50,498 bases of DNA from Phoronis australis (lineage: Eukaryota; Phoronida; Phoronidae): assembly GCA_002633005.1 (NCBI GenBank), contig NMRA01000151.1, positions 766,020 to 816,517 on the forward strand. Direction: 5' to 3'. The position numbers and the translations under genes are program-made. The notes beneath the pieces were generated by a model. The model searched no databases. It had not been told where the DNA came from and saw only the letters and a list, made by a program, of their open reading frames with translations. How positions within the stretch are numbered: the first letter of the stretch is position 1; each line of letters begins with the position of its first letter. Positions 26,101 to 41,100 of this stretch are shown here, piece by piece.

Positions 26101-29100
26101 TAAATAGCGTCCAGATAGCACTCAAACCTAGCGACAGCTGGTTTCAGGAGTAACTTGTTCTAGGTTTAGTGTGTGGACGGCAGAGGTAAAGTTTTACAAA
26201 GGCCAGTGATAAAGTGGCCAAACTGCCCTAAACGGTCTTCAATTCAGCAGTAAAATTACTGGCGAGTCATCAATTTTAAATGCACACTAAAAAGTGACCA
26301 AAATTTTGCTCAGTCCTGTTTAACCTCTTCACACACTAACTTTTCACTAGTATTTTGACTAGTAGCAAAAGCACCAGTCAATGTGAACGGCTACAAGTGT
26401 CCCTTTTGCTAGCACTTTGCAGGCGGTTTTTGTAACCCCAAAACTATTGGCACTTTGGTTGCCTGCTTACTTCAACCAACACATTGTCACATTAATCATA
26501 GATAGTGAAGGTGTTTTGACATTTTGTTTAAAAGTGACTCCAATGGTGAGAATACAAGCTGCTGGCAATGATTCCTTTGCAGAGAGCTTGTCTGCCTGGC
26601 TAAAACCTTAGCCTTTTCACAAACATTTTAGCCAGTGTAGCTGCTTGCGTTTCCTTCCCTTGCTGCAAGACTACAGACATGAAATATGTTCTTTCTGTTA
26701 TGCTGTTCTAAACTAAAGAATATTCCATAACTTGCATGCATCGAGTTGTTAATTGATATGAGATAGAATCGTATACTTTCTGGCTGGTGGAGGCTAAGAC
26801 CGACACATACTGTGATCCTTTCCAAATAACAAAATGAACCCAAAATAGCGGTAGAGCGTCCCTTTAACTGTTACTTGTGGCTGGCCTGACACTCCCCAAA
26901 AGGCTGAAGTCTGTTACATTTGTGGGAATCAACATGTGATGAATAGAGCTTGCAAATTCATGGACCTTTTCAGCCATTTCTGTTAAGGATTAAACTGTAC
27001 TGTTACTAAACCTGTAGGTGCTCTAATGTGAATGGAGCTTGTTGTATGTTGTACCCAAGGTCATTGTTTTACCTGACACTCCTTTTGTAATCAATAAAGG
27101 TAAATATGCATTACATTATTGATAGGTGTTGAGGCTGTAGAGACTGAGCACAGCAGACATCAAAGAGAATTAATGAGAGTTTGGTCTGTACAGCTATTGA
27201 TTTTAGTGCAATTAACTGGGCTTGGTTAATTACTACTTTCCTCTGGAGTTGTGGTTAGCTGTTAAGCAGCTCAAAGCCTACACTAACATTTGTTGATCTG
27301 AGCTTCAGAGGTCATTGTACCATGAGATGTTTTTTGTGTTACTCAGACACCGAAATGGACCTCTTGGTTCTACGGAGCAGGTAATTTTGTATTTCCATTT
27401 CATGGGACAGATCCACTCAATCAGCATCGTTTCAGTTTGAAAATAATAGTAATATATTTCTTTAATTTCTGAGGGGCATGCTACTTGTGGTCAGTCCTGT
27501 GTTCTGCTGACATATCTCAAATCAGTGAGAAAAAATTGGTTGTAATGGTAGTAAGAAAAGAAGGCCCATCACTGCACAGTGGAAGCCTAGCACTATAGTT
27601 GGAGGAACTTAGGGTTATTGAAGTTAAAGTGACGTTTTTCTATAATACGTTGAAAGCAATCTTGATTTTTGTTGGTGTCCAAAAATCCCCACAATAATCT
27701 CTGAAAACTATTGTTCCCAGAAAGTCTGAAACATTGGTGATTTACTTTTATTTAATGACCTTGACCTCAACGTGTTTTTGTCAAATTCAAAACCTTGTGA
27801 AATCTCGTAAAATCTCATCTAGTTTCAAGTCGAACTAGTGAAACTGTAAAAAAAAACAAAGGTATGGGAACTGTGTGCATAGCTTACATTTCCTCTGCCA
27901 AGGCCTTAGTGGCTACACAAGCATTTACATCGAGGCGAGGCGTGTTGATTATTCAGAAGTAGGGTCACTTTAGCCTGGTCATCTTATCTGGGGGGGGCAA
28001 GTTGTGCTGGGTCAATCAACCAACTGGACACAACTTGAAGCATAGCAAAGGGCTAATCAAGACAGTTTTATGGTTCTGCTGGGGTGCTTTGGTGGTTTTT
28101 CTTTAGAGGGTATCTGTACCTGATAAGTGCTAAGCACCACTTTATTTACCCAGTCTTTAGATGTGACCTGTATCATCTAACTTGTGTAATCTGGGTCTTG
28201 TTGGCTTGTAATTGACCAGTGGCCAGATGTCAATCTGAGTTGTGTTATAGACCAATTAGAGTTTGGAATATGATCACATGGTGTAAAAAAACGTCTGCTA
28301 CACCTGCCTTTTACTCCTGGTTCAAATTAGTGGCGAAAACTCTAGCATTGGGACAAACTCTCCACGAAGGAATCATTTGCCAGAAAATTTCTCACCACCG
28401 GTGTTGCTTTTATACAAAAAATTAATGACAAAATGTGTTCACTATCTCCCATAACTTGATTAGTGGGATGATAAACAAGGGCCTCTACCCCAGCACCTGT
28501 GTGTCCATTGATTAAGGAGTCTAGCTACAAAAGTGCAGTTTTGGGGTAACTCAAACTGCCAGCGAAGCACTTGCAACTATTCACATGACTGGCATTTTTG
28601 TTACCAGCTAAAGTGCTTGCGAAAATGCTAACGTTTTAACAATTTGCGACTGCCGGGGTATTAATTTACACTTTAAAAGGTATTCTTGTGGTAAGGTAGC
28701 TAACTTACTGCTAGTTGAATGACATATTTTGCTTACAGCTTGCTAAAATGTTATGGAATAAAGTAACATTTTCACCACTCATGTGTAGTATTAGCGCTAA
28801 GTGTATCTGCATGTGTCCCTGTGTGTCCATGTGTGTTCTCAAAAGACTAGATGTTTTCACTGCATTCAAATTTCATAGCATACCCTGAGTGCAGAGAATG
28901 GATGGAAGCTATTGATGTCTGCACAAATGTTTTTATTGGTCCATAAACTGGTTAATAGTCACAGCCTGGGGGTTGATGCATGTTTTATGAGCTCCAAGGA
29001 CAGTGTTGTTACATCAGATCTACATTATTTGTGAAGTCCAGCATATTCCAGCCATATTGAAAACTTGTGTTGAAGATGTTTAGTGCAATTAGAATCACAC

Positions 29101-32100
29101 ATCATGATTCACCATCAACTGGTTGTCTTTCAATAGACCCTTTCCCTTAAGTTAACTCTGCTGCTACTATGGAACCTTCTATGTTAACAGTGGCAATCCA
29201 CTCTAGTTAAACGTTAGTGTGCTCATCAGCTTACAAGTTAGAAACTATTTCAGCAAAGTTATCGCAAAGCGGCGTTAATGTGACCTTCATTCATATGCCT
29301 TGCTGTTTTTGTCCTTGCCATCAAAAATGGCACCGACTTCGCCCTCTCCCCATACGGAAACTAGAATTTCAACTTCACAAGGCAGCCTCCAGTTGTGAGG
29401 TTGGGACGACGACGGTATACTAGAAGATTTAAAAAATCGTCTCTTGAGTAGGCTTACAGCTGAGCCGGACACTGGCAGTATGGCGTACATGGCAGGATTT
29501 CATTTTGCGTACACTGTATGTTCAGTGACTTCTTTTAATGTAAAGAATTCAACAAATACTTGGATAAATTGAAGCAGAATGCTTATACTGCCAGAATAAT
29601 AAATATTAGAATAAAATATTAAACAAATATTAACCAGTCACGTTCTGTTGTTGGCAAACGCTGTCACCCCTGCAGGTTACTCCAATAACATCGAAGTTAA
29701 GTGTTCCCGTTGTAGCAAACCGTCGTCGCTTTGCTCTTAAACCCACTTCTTTTCTTCGTAGTTAAGTTGCACTGTTGAGTTCAATTGAAGACCGAAGTTA
29801 TGTAAGTATTCCCATTGGGTGTTACCGAACAAGTGGGAAAAGGTGTGGAATTAAGTGATATTTTTACCGGTCTGCATTGCAGGTCTTGATCCGCTTATTT
29901 GTTTGAAAACCTGAAACACGCTTCTGGCAGATCCGTTGTTCTGAACTTGAAGTATTCCCATGTCAACCATGGTGAAGACCCCAGGCTTTCCGACATTCCT
30001 GAAATTCAAAAAATCAATTTTAGCCATTTGTGTAAACAAATCTTAAGTTTTTCTAGCTTTGTTTCATGTGAATGGCTGTGTAAGTGCTGTATTAGAAATG
30101 CTTGATCACTTAGTGTTACTATTAATTTTCAGTTGTTTTGTCAGTTCTCTCTCAATGAGTTTTTCTCAGCGACCATAATAGTACCGACATTTGGCATTTT
30201 AGAATAGGACCAGCAATAGAACTCTCCTACGTTCTGTAAAGAAAGCTCGTTTTGGAATGTCGGGTTCATTTTTGCAGGTCACCATGTCGGACACCATCCA
30301 GGTGTATTGTGGAAATATTTCCGATTTCAAGCATTTAACAGTACCAGGATTGAATAGGTATCTTCTGGAAAAGGGAATTTGTTCAGTTCCAAATCAACCA
30401 GGTGAACTTGCTTTATCCACTAGCTTTGCTCTTTCTTGTCTGTGATCATATTGTTTGATGCCGGAATGGTACAGAACTTGACGTCATGTATCCACGCATA
30501 CTTGTCAAGTTTATCCAACACTCTCCAGTCAAGAATTCCAGCCCGCAACACAGCACTAATACTTTGCTAGAATTGGAAAGACGAATAGAGTAATGCTGCC
30601 ATTAAAATGGGAAAGTACCGATATATGACTAGAAATAAAATGTGGAACTTCAATGGTGAAAAAACAGGGATGCGAAAGTGTTTGATGGATATTGCGGCAT
30701 TGTGGGTAATACAGGGAGATTTGGGTATAATCCAGGGTAGCCTATTGGGTTAAATATGAGAAGCTTTTGACCATTGTCTATTCTTGGATTAGAAGAATGG
30801 GTGTACTTGATCTTATCAATTTTCCAAGAGTGCTGATGTCTGTCCACCTTGTCTAGCTTCACTATATATGGTAGTCGTTTTAGTCAATTTTTGGAGTGTT
30901 AGTCCAGATGATGTCAGTGCTTAGGGGGTTTGTTGGTTATGTTGTGGTCTTGCCCTTCTCCAGTATAATGGAATTTTCTGGACTGATTAGTTTGTGAACT
31001 CCCAATACTGGACTGTCTGTTCAGTTGTTGGGATAAGTATTGTTGCCTTACATAAAATCTGACATTTCAGGCTCATATCCTGGTACATCCTTTTATTCAA
31101 ATTTAATGTCCTGCAATTATCATTGGTCCTTTAAGTACTACTGGACTTGTGTGCAGGATTTTATGGTTATTGTTTCTTGGTGAGGTTGAAGTATGAGTTA
31201 AAATGGTGGGTCTTGAATGTGCTGTGTGGAACCATGCTCTAATCATGGCTGAACATCTTTCATTTTTTGTCTGAATTATTAAAAAATGGCTTCTACAAAC
31301 TTCTCAATATCCTCTGAAGTCCTCATCCAAGGCCTCAAAGTCTTATTCTTGACAATAAGACAAATACCCTGCCAAGTCAGTTGTATGTTTTCAGTTAAGT
31401 CAACTTTATTATGGTAATCGCATCACATACACATTTTCAAATAATGTTTAGATTTACCTTTCAAATAATGTTTAGATTTACCTTTCAAATAATGTTTAGA
31501 TTTACCTTTCAAATAATGTTTAGATTTACCTTTCAAATAATGTTTAGATTTACCTTTTAAATAATGTTTAGATTTACCGCTTTTGCATCAGAACTCATAC
31601 TTTTCAGTGGAAAAGATAGATGCCTGTGATAAAGAAATTGTGTTAATTGGAGCTAGCTGCAGCTTGTGAGAATGAACTGTTTTGACACAAAAACTACTGT
31701 TTACCAGTACTTGAGAACAAGAGGAGAGGGTTTGGCTACTTGAAGCAAGAATGAGAAAAATGCTCTTACCAAACAATACAATAGGATGATTAGCATGTTT
31801 TGTTCAAGAACATATTTCCTGCGTGTTTTCAATGTTGGTCTCCAGTCGTTGAGTGGCATTACTTAGACATAAGTTGATTCCTTTTGCTCTGAAAGGTCTC
31901 CATTTGCAGTATCACAGGTGTTGTGGGTTTGCTGATTTTTACATTTTCTGTGTTTATCTCATCTGTATAGCATTTGCTTTATTTTGTGGAAACCTGGCTT
32001 AAAAAAGCTTTGAAAGGATGCCAATTTGCTGGTGGAATGTTTGTTTTCACATCACCCTTGTTTGTGTTTACTGTTCTGTTGGGTGTGGCTTTGATGTGGA

Positions 32101-35100
32101 TACCATGTTGAAGCCATCACTGCAGGACCTCATGCAGACTTATCTCAATGGGAGGTCTGTGTCCAGTTGTGAGGTGTCTTCCTTAAGGAGGTGCTGAACA
32201 CTGGCAGTGCACACATTGATGGATTTGCTGTCTTTCTTCCACATTGTTGAAAACTTTGATTAAAACGAAAAGTGAGTCATTTAACGTCAAAACTACACTT
32301 GACCACACAAATTTTGTGCTGTCTCTTATTTTTTACCCTTTCACTTCCATCTAAGGAGGAAGCTAGTTCCCTGCTAATGCTAGACGAGCCGAAAATGTAA
32401 TTCAAAATTGCTGCCATCCAAGTTTTTTTACGATTCTGGGGTGTTTGAGTGCTACCTGAAATCGCAGCAGGTTTCTCAGTCACTGCGCAGAAATGGGTGA
32501 CTACCATTTCGAAGAAAAATGTGTGTACAACTGAACTAGGTCTTTCTCATTCTCAACATCACAAATACAACCATACCAGATTTAATGAGCCTACTTGTAT
32601 TGCATACCTCAAAGCTATCACCAAAGCTGCCTTCCCCAAAAATAGCAATTTTTATTCCATGGATACGTTGTTGAAGTGCTCAAAATTTTATTAAGGTTAT
32701 GTTTTGTGTTCAGCGCGTACTGCGCTAATGATGGAATTCAAGTTAGAGAATGTCGGATAGTACAGCGTTGATGTTTTGGTGCAGTATAGAAGCTTAACTT
32801 TGGTGCCACCTGATTTATTTGCAGGTGGTGCTGCCAGTAACAACTCCAGTTTTGTTATTATTTGACATCCACTATTCACATTACTGTCACTATAAGCACA
32901 ACATTTCATTTTTATCTGGCCATATACACCCTATTTCAAATTAAAAAATTACACCTGGATAACATTTTCGGAGTGCCATGTTCCTAATAACTTCGATGGC
33001 CCACATATCAAACTACGATGACTTTTATATTCGCTGACTATCGAAGCCACTCTGATAGGTTCAATCAACTTGACATATTGCATCCACAGCCCTCACGTTT
33101 TGGTGAGTTTTGTTGTTGTTAAGGTTGTTGTGACTTGGAGTGAGGGACTTCTGACCACAAGCTTTTGTACAAATACTACCAGCAGAGCATGTTTGCATTG
33201 GCTGTCAGTCACCAATGACCTTGCTGTTCTATGTCATAGTAAGATCAGCTATGTTGCCAGTAGATTTAATCACTAACAAGTGTGAGATGACGTTAATTTC
33301 TCCTTCTGACACACTCATTTAATAACCTCTCTTGGAAAGTTTACCCAATCCCAGTCTGTTTGACTACTGGGTGATTATGGGTAACAAGCCCTCCCTGCTG
33401 TGGCTGTACTGTATTTAGCATTTGCTAAGATTCTATAGTTGCAAAATATCTTTGGCATGGGTCAGCCAGGACAAGACAGGCCACCACCCCACTTCACTCT
33501 GTGTGTCGGGCTCACTAGGAGACAGTGTGGTAGTTTTGTTTCGCTCTCCAGAGGTAGTCTTTTATTGAAGGACGACGTCGTTGCACAGCACTAAGTCTGT
33601 GACTGAAGAATTCTTCTGGAGTTAGTCATCCTTAATATCTTGGGAGAAAATCTCTCACTTCTGCTAACCATCTGCACACAGTTTCGCAATGAAAATTTCG
33701 AGAATCAAGAAGCACCATCCTCCATCAAAGATCAGCTGCAGGGCAAGTCTCACCAATCATTTTACCTTATGCTCTTGCTTGGTCTACTGGGTGTGTATGG
33801 ACTAACACCATGTATATCTTTTGTGTTCATCAACAGTGGGGTAATAAGACGATGAAGCTTCAAAGTATATTTGGTAAAATTGGTAGTGTCTAATATTTAT
33901 TAGAAATCTACTTGAACATTCAGGTTTCACTCTTTTGTTAATGTTTGTTAGTTTATACACTATCTCAACTCCATTACTATTACTTCAGTTCACATATTTG
34001 TAACATTGGCATTTTTATTGCGTTGTGTGAATTGAAGACAAAATCTCACAATCTGAACAGGGTTAAATATTCCTTGTCTGAATATACCGCGTTTGACATA
34101 TAGGATGAAGTAATAGCTAATATGTACTGATGACACGGAATCTGATGGCTATTAACCTTTTTTCTTGATGTCGTTTTTTATCTCAATTTGTTTCAGTTTG
34201 TTCAATGTTACATCATTCTTGGTGTGTATTTCATGGGAAACTAATTATTGAATACGTAAAGGTCATTAGTTGCAGGATTTTTTGTGAAATTTGCTCTGAA
34301 TTGTTAATACTTATCAACACATCATTTGGCTAAGGCAGTCGCTATTTCACGATTTTTTTTCGACAAAATGTTTTACATTGTTAAAGTTGCAAAGTTCGGA
34401 CAATGAGCAAATGGATGGAGCTAGCACTATCTATCTTAGCATTTTTAACAACTTTGATGATGTCACATTGCAAGGCAGTCAAAGTAAAGTTGTATGTATG
34501 GTGTTGCATACTTTGGTACTTGAATGACGCGTCGGTTAGAGAGTGCTGATTCAACTTTTGCGTCGGCAACTAGCCTCGCGACAAATTCTGTGAAGTTGAA
34601 CCCTCTATAGGGTGTCCATAAAGATCTTATAGGATTGACGCTAGCACGGGTTTAGTTCTCATTGACAAGAATGAAACACAACTCTGTGATTCTGTTTCAA
34701 AGAGGAAAATGTGTCGGTAAACAGTGGTTCAACTCGGTGTTACACATACACTGTGCATGAAAACGTTGTGTGATCAGCTGTTTCCCACAGTTTTAGTAAC
34801 TGCCAAGTCTATTTTTATAATCTTGACACAAAATGTGTCCAAAATTTGAGAAATATCAAAATAGCCCAGGTTAAAATCTGTAAATCCTAAATTTTGGTCT
34901 GTCCCAAATTGGGGAATTTTTACGGTGCTTGGATATTTTGAGAAGACAGCATTTTGATAAATAATTAAGTGTACACATAACCTTTAGCGTGATTATGAAT
35001 TACCACTTTGTTGGATTACATCTGAATGATTTCCTAGCTTTAACAAAACTACTATGGTAAGCCAAGGCTGTCCTTCCTCTGAAACAGATGTCGACCATGT

Positions 35101-38100
35101 TACTTTTCCACTTTTAATTGTCTGAGCGCGAGCAGATTCAGTTTTGCTTAAAAATGTGTTACTTCGTTGTTGCCATTGAATCAAAAGTAGTTAAATTTCC
35201 ATTGTTCTCCATATTAAAATCAAAGTTTTGTAAAAAAACATGGTCAGCTGGGTGTAAACGCACAGCCATTACTTATGTCCACGCTATTAATTTATTTGAT
35301 TTTAAAAATGCATGGTTCCATTGGGTGAAAATTAATATTTGTAAATTTGTTTCTTTTCAACAAAGGCTGGTGACTCCTATATAAATGCCGTTATGGATCT
35401 CCATCCAGATTTCAATCTGCAGTGCAGAATAATTGGCAGTCTACACAACAGTTTCCGTCAGCTTTTGAGCAAACAAAGCTTCAAGAAACCTTTACAAGTC
35501 TACCCACCTTTCTTCCATTGTCGACCATTCATCAGTTAAAAACAGATTTAAATTTTTACCACCACCCTACCTGTCTCCGCTTCTCTTTGATTTGTTCCGC
35601 TCCATAATGCAGACAAACATCAAATCAAGCGGAAAAACAGTTGAAAAAACAACCCCTGACTGTTTCTTAAGCGTTTGTTTTTTGCATGCCTGTTGTAATC
35701 CCTCATTATTGATACTGTTCACAACATTTGTTTTTCTTTTGCAGGAAGTCTCCTTTTCTTCATACAAAAAAGTGGGCCTGGCGGAGGATCGAGTGGCTCT
35801 CAAAGGTATGTTGTTATCACAGGTGGCCCCATGTTGTTGCCATTTCCATTTGACTGTTGGTCACTAAGACAAAAACTGCAAATATAGGGTGGTTTTTTTC
35901 AATTTTGAGACATTGAAACTTTTCGTAGAAAATGAGAACTGGCTGGGATAAAAGGAATGTTTGAGAGCTCAGTGTAGTCTTGGATGTTGCCATTTTTACA
36001 TGACAGGTCCATTATCTTGCAACCAATTAGGGTTCAAATCCTTTGGCTTTAAGCCAGTGTGGAAATATTTGTTAAGGCCAAATTTTATAATGCCTTTCAA
36101 AATGAGGAGAAATGTTGCCTTATTGTTTGAACAAAAACAAGTTAGGATGGTGGTCAAAACGTGTGAGTCGGAAAAGGTTTTTTGCGGCCTTAGACTCTTT
36201 GTACAATACATTACCAATCCTGTTTGCTGTATTACTGGTATCAAATGTGGACCATCTGTAAGCAGAACTCGACACCCTAATTTCTTATGTAGTTGACTAA
36301 CTCTTTCCAGAAATGTGTTTTGGGTTTGCTTGTTCAGAGTACCTCTGTGTAAGTGTGGCCTCCAGTGCTAACCAAACCTTTGGTTGTTTTATAAATACCC
36401 TGTGCTGGAAAACTAAACAATATGTGTTGCCTAATGAAAGGCACAAGGTCTGTTGACTTGACACCACTTCCAGAGGATTCTTCACTGATTACAGGCCTCT
36501 ATTGGTGTAAGGTAAATGCTTGAGTGGAGTCTGGTCCAGTGTAGCAGCTGTGTGTTCTTTAATGAAACTGTAGGTCACTCACCGATGTGATTTTTATGGC
36601 CTGAAATGTTTTATTGTTTCTGATTTCCAAGCAATTGTTTTGAGTTGAATGTGAGTTTGGCTTTCTGTTTGCATTATTCAACTTATAAGTGCTTTTTAGT
36701 TGTGGAAAATTGTTTTTGATGCGAGGCTGTTTTCGGGTAAATTTGTGTGTTAGTTACTACGCCCCAGAAACCACAAGTTCTAGTTGCAATTAATTATCTC
36801 AAGTGTTTCTCAGGACACATCTCGTGGCATGCCACGGTCTTGAACCTCTTAGAGCAGAATTGTTATGAAAATGTGGCTACTTATGGCTAATGATGGCTGG
36901 GTCAATTCTGATGGCTTGATTGAACTGGTTGCTGTTGACTGTTAGTTTTGGGAATCTGTCTGGCCTAAGATGTCTGTGAATACCATCACTGCTAAATGCA
37001 CGGACTTTTAATCTCATTTTCTAAGCTAGGCACATCTGCTTTTTCCGATCTAGTGGTTCTCCCACCAGAGAAGGGGTCAACTGAAACTGGCAAGTTGTTG
37101 GTTATGGACCAGGATCTAGATCTACAGCTACATCTGAATGAGAAAACGCCCTCGGAGAAAGAGAGAGAGAAATCAGAGAAGAAATCGGCAATCAGTGTTG
37201 AGGTAATTATAGACAATTTACTGCCAGGTGTCAGAACGAATTCTGTTGATAATAAAATGGATAAGGTAAAAACGTTAAGCTTATGTCTGTTTTGACATGC
37301 CTGTGTATATTTACTGATGTCATTGTGACGTAGATTGGATATGATCTCATGTGTTCATGGTTTTAGCGACTGTGCAAGTACACGATTCCCATGAATAGAT
37401 ATTCTAAACATAATTTTTAACTGAAATAACAGTTATCCATTGAATTAATATAGAACAGCATCTCTCGTTATTTTTATAGCAAGTGTTCCTCTGCTAGGGT
37501 GTCTCAGTTGTGAGAGCTCTTCAAGTTTCTATTCCATTGTAGTATAACTAGTGCTTGTTAAACTGCCTTTGAAGTCTTAGCTTATCTGAAAAGTTAGAAA
37601 TTTGTATTTAAAATGCTGACGTGTCTTTTAATACTCTTGAGTCTGATTTTGGCTTCTGCCTCTCTATCAGCTCGACCGCTTCAGGATGATTATGAAAATT
37701 GGCATATATGCTCTTATTGGGAAGAGGTCAGATGGCGATAATGTTCAGGCAATGTCTACTGTGACCCCTGCAAGTGGTTGTTTTGCCTTTTTTGCTTCTG
37801 TGGCTTTATCTCTTAAACCCTGTGCAGGAGCCATGTCAAATTTGACAAATGTACTTGTAGGAAGGTAACAACGAATGATGACGACTTTTGGATGGATCTG
37901 ACTACCGCTTTGACTCCTAATGTCTAAAATCATAATCATCAATTGTCTCTGGTGTTGGTGAAGCTCATGGTGGCCCATGTCTTCTTTGTTGCTCTGTTTG
38001 TTTAGTCGAGTCATCCTAAAAGTGCATTCTTTAAAACTACACTGCTTATTGCTTGTGACATTTTGGTCACACATGACTGACATGACAGAGATTATCTTTG

Positions 38101-41100
38101 TTTTATTTGTTCCTATGTTTAGACCAGAACAGCTAGATGTTAACCTTCTTAATTTGTTGTTTGAAATGACCAGCCCATTGCAGGGCTGACCAAATAACTA
38201 ACACCTGTTATTTGTTAGCATCATCATGGAATTTTATTGGATTTCGAATCTGCCAGCTCTGTACCATTTAGTGTCATTATGGCCTTGTAAGAGGAGATCA
38301 TGTTTATTGAAGCCAAGTCATCTTGATGGGAAAGCACTGAGGAAGTGTAAGAGTTTGAGTCATCCTCTTCTGGGCCTCTGTGGGCACTCTTCACCTGAGA
38401 ACTTTTGAATAGAAATTTTATTTTTTAAAACTTGGGAGTCTGCAAAAATGGCTGTTTTTGTCATACACAATTGCAAATACGGTACTGAAAAGTTTGAACT
38501 CAAAAGTAATTTGTATGTACAGTAAGTTTAGAATGGTTTATTGATGGTGCCATCTGGTGGTGAGATTTTGCAAAGTCAACTCAAGTGGACTGTGTATGTC
38601 TGCAGACACCTAACTCTTGAGTGTCTAGTGGCTTTTTCATCTATTCAAGAGATACCAGGAATTTAATTGATTCATTTTAATCCAATTCTGGAACATATAC
38701 TTGTAGCTTTCTACCATTTCCGCATATGATGTCATGCAAGTCGAAAAAATTCATCTTTTGAACATTACAAAGAGGGTTAGGGGTCAAACTGGGTTGGGGT
38801 AACTGGCATATGATGCATTCATGTTGAGCGTGATAAGCAATTTGCACTGCAAACTCTCCTCGTTCTCTCCCAGGCCTCTAGCTGGCCAACAAGACTCATA
38901 CCTCTCTTTGGATTGTGGGTCACTTGACTTTCCAACATTTTTTATGTTACCGTACCTTTAGTAAAATGCTGGTCCCTGTTTATGCCAATGAAAAGGAAAG
39001 TTAGTAATCGTCTTTACCTCATCTCAGTGTGAGATCTACGCTCACCAGCCCCCATCAATTTCAGCCGAGGTCTTGTGTTTCTTTTTTGTTTGAAAAGATG
39101 CACAGAGGCAGGTAAATTAGGTTTGAAATGCCATGATTTGCCTAGCGATGAGTTACATAAAAACTAATTTTACACCAATTTTCCTCTTCTAAGATGGATT
39201 TTCTTTTGTGAAACAGTGAGCAACTAAAAAATACCACACCACTGACTTGGTTTTCAAAAAGTAACCAAGATGCAGGCCTTTGGCTGGGACATCCACATCA
39301 TGTTCTATTGTTCCAAATATAGTAAATATTTTTGCCAGGGGAACAATAATTTACATGGAAAAAAGTATCTCCAAGATTACCAGGATCTATTGTTACTACC
39401 ATAAATGTGACATCATAAGTGGTTGCCACCCCCTTTCATAGACAATTCACGTGTTATTATGTTAACATTAATTGAAATCATTTTTTCTTTATCGATTTTC
39501 ACATCTCTCTGTTAAAACCAGCATACATAAAATAAAAGTGAATAATTAATCTTGTGTCTGTTCTTTGATCACAATTCAATGGTTCATCCTATGCGTTAAT
39601 GAAGTTAGATCCAATTAATGTCTCTCCACTACTTTTGAAGTTAATGATATCAAATACCAAGCATTCTTTTGAAGTTTTCCATCATCCTTCTCATTTTACA
39701 GATCATTCAACATACCCTGATTTACACTGTTTTTTCATTCGGCCTAAGAAATGAGGTTCCGTTACTGGGCATTTTTCATAATTTGATTGCATATTCTGAG
39801 CCTGTTATTCCCAGAGAAAATATTTATATAGGGTGTTTGTAAGGTAAGGGATGTTCACATGAGCAAGTCTTGGCATTAGCCAAGCCATTAACCAGGGCTT
39901 GGAATTTTCCGCGGAAACGCGGATTTCCGCTTTTTTCAAATGTGCTTTCCGCTTTTTTATAATATTTCCGCGTAAAAAAATCGGATTTGATATAAAATTT
40001 CCGCGGCAAATTCCTTTCTTACCACGGCGTTGCAGACGACGTTCACCTCGAAAAGTGGAAGTTGCTCTTTATGTTTCGGAGGAACGTAAATTGTCAACAT
40101 TGCCGGGGCATCTGGGACAGCGTGGTGTGATTTTCAATGGCGTCTCGTGTAATTGTTAAGCGCGGCGACAAATACTACCGCTCTGCAGCCAAAAATGTGT
40201 TGGTTGGGAGTGGACGGGCGAGCTAAAAGGACGCAGACGCATGCTACTGATGGTGGTAACGTTTTTTTTTTTAGTCCTCCCGATTTTTTGTCGGGGTAAG
40301 GTTCACATTCCAAGGCTGGTTATCGGGCATGATTTGGGCCGTAAAAGTTTCAAAGTTTCCGCTTTTTTGTCATTGGTCATTCCAAGCTCTGATTAACACC
40401 CTTATAGAGATCAGTGTGATCAGGGGAAGGGAAGAACTACCGTAAATAACGGCACCTATATGTGTTTTGGATACGAATGCCCTCGATGTCTATTGTGTAT
40501 AATAACTTACTTTTTCTTGCTTACCTCAGGTTTTTGTCTTCTTAGTTCAGCCTACTAGTTGTTTTTGCTGCCTTTCTCCCCCCACCCCCGTGTCTATTGT
40601 GTGTAATAAATTACTTTTATCCTGTTTACCTCATATTCTTGTCTTTTTTGTGCCTCTACCAGTTGTCACGGGGCCACCCAGGACGGACCTTGCCAAGCTA
40701 CGCCACTTTAGTTCCAGAACTATAAAGGCATTGACATATTTTCAAAAATATCTTTTAAAATATTCTGGAAACTTAGGTACATGGGTATCTTGAGTGCATT
40801 CGTGACTGCTTGAAAGTACACGCAGTTCCAAATTTGTCTCGTGGCGGCTAAGAAGTTGATCAATCATTCACATGATGTGTTGCGTGGTCATGGATCATCT
40901 GCGTTGTAGTTTACTCTTCCTGATCAGTCGCCTCTGACAACATTGTGTTGGCTCTGAAATTCTTTTCAACAAATGCTATTGTGGAAACATTTTTTGAGCA
41001 AAAGAATAATTTTTGATCGCCTTTTTCGACCTGTTGGATTATGATGCCATTTCACGCTTGTTGTCATCAATGGCAAGGAAAAAGAGGACTTTTCAAGTCC

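Larger units (their letters stand above)
19027..35744 (+). other. nkd: nkd intron 3 (16.7 kb), likely regulatory
   Basis: Donor GTAAGT, acceptor TTTTTCTTTTGCAG. Exon 3 ends and exon 4 begins in phase 0, so direct joining is in frame; the stretch between VSA and LPPEK then has about 55 residues, close to vertebrate NKD1. Contents: a region of repeated (anti)TAAGACCA motifs 19230-20050, a CpG-retaining island 22680-24060, TCF-like motifs 25306-25624, MITE-like repeats 25809-26176 and 29630-29848, possible alternative exons 27347 and 30278, and a minisatellite 31438-31578. No nested gene was identified. Confidence 0.75.
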
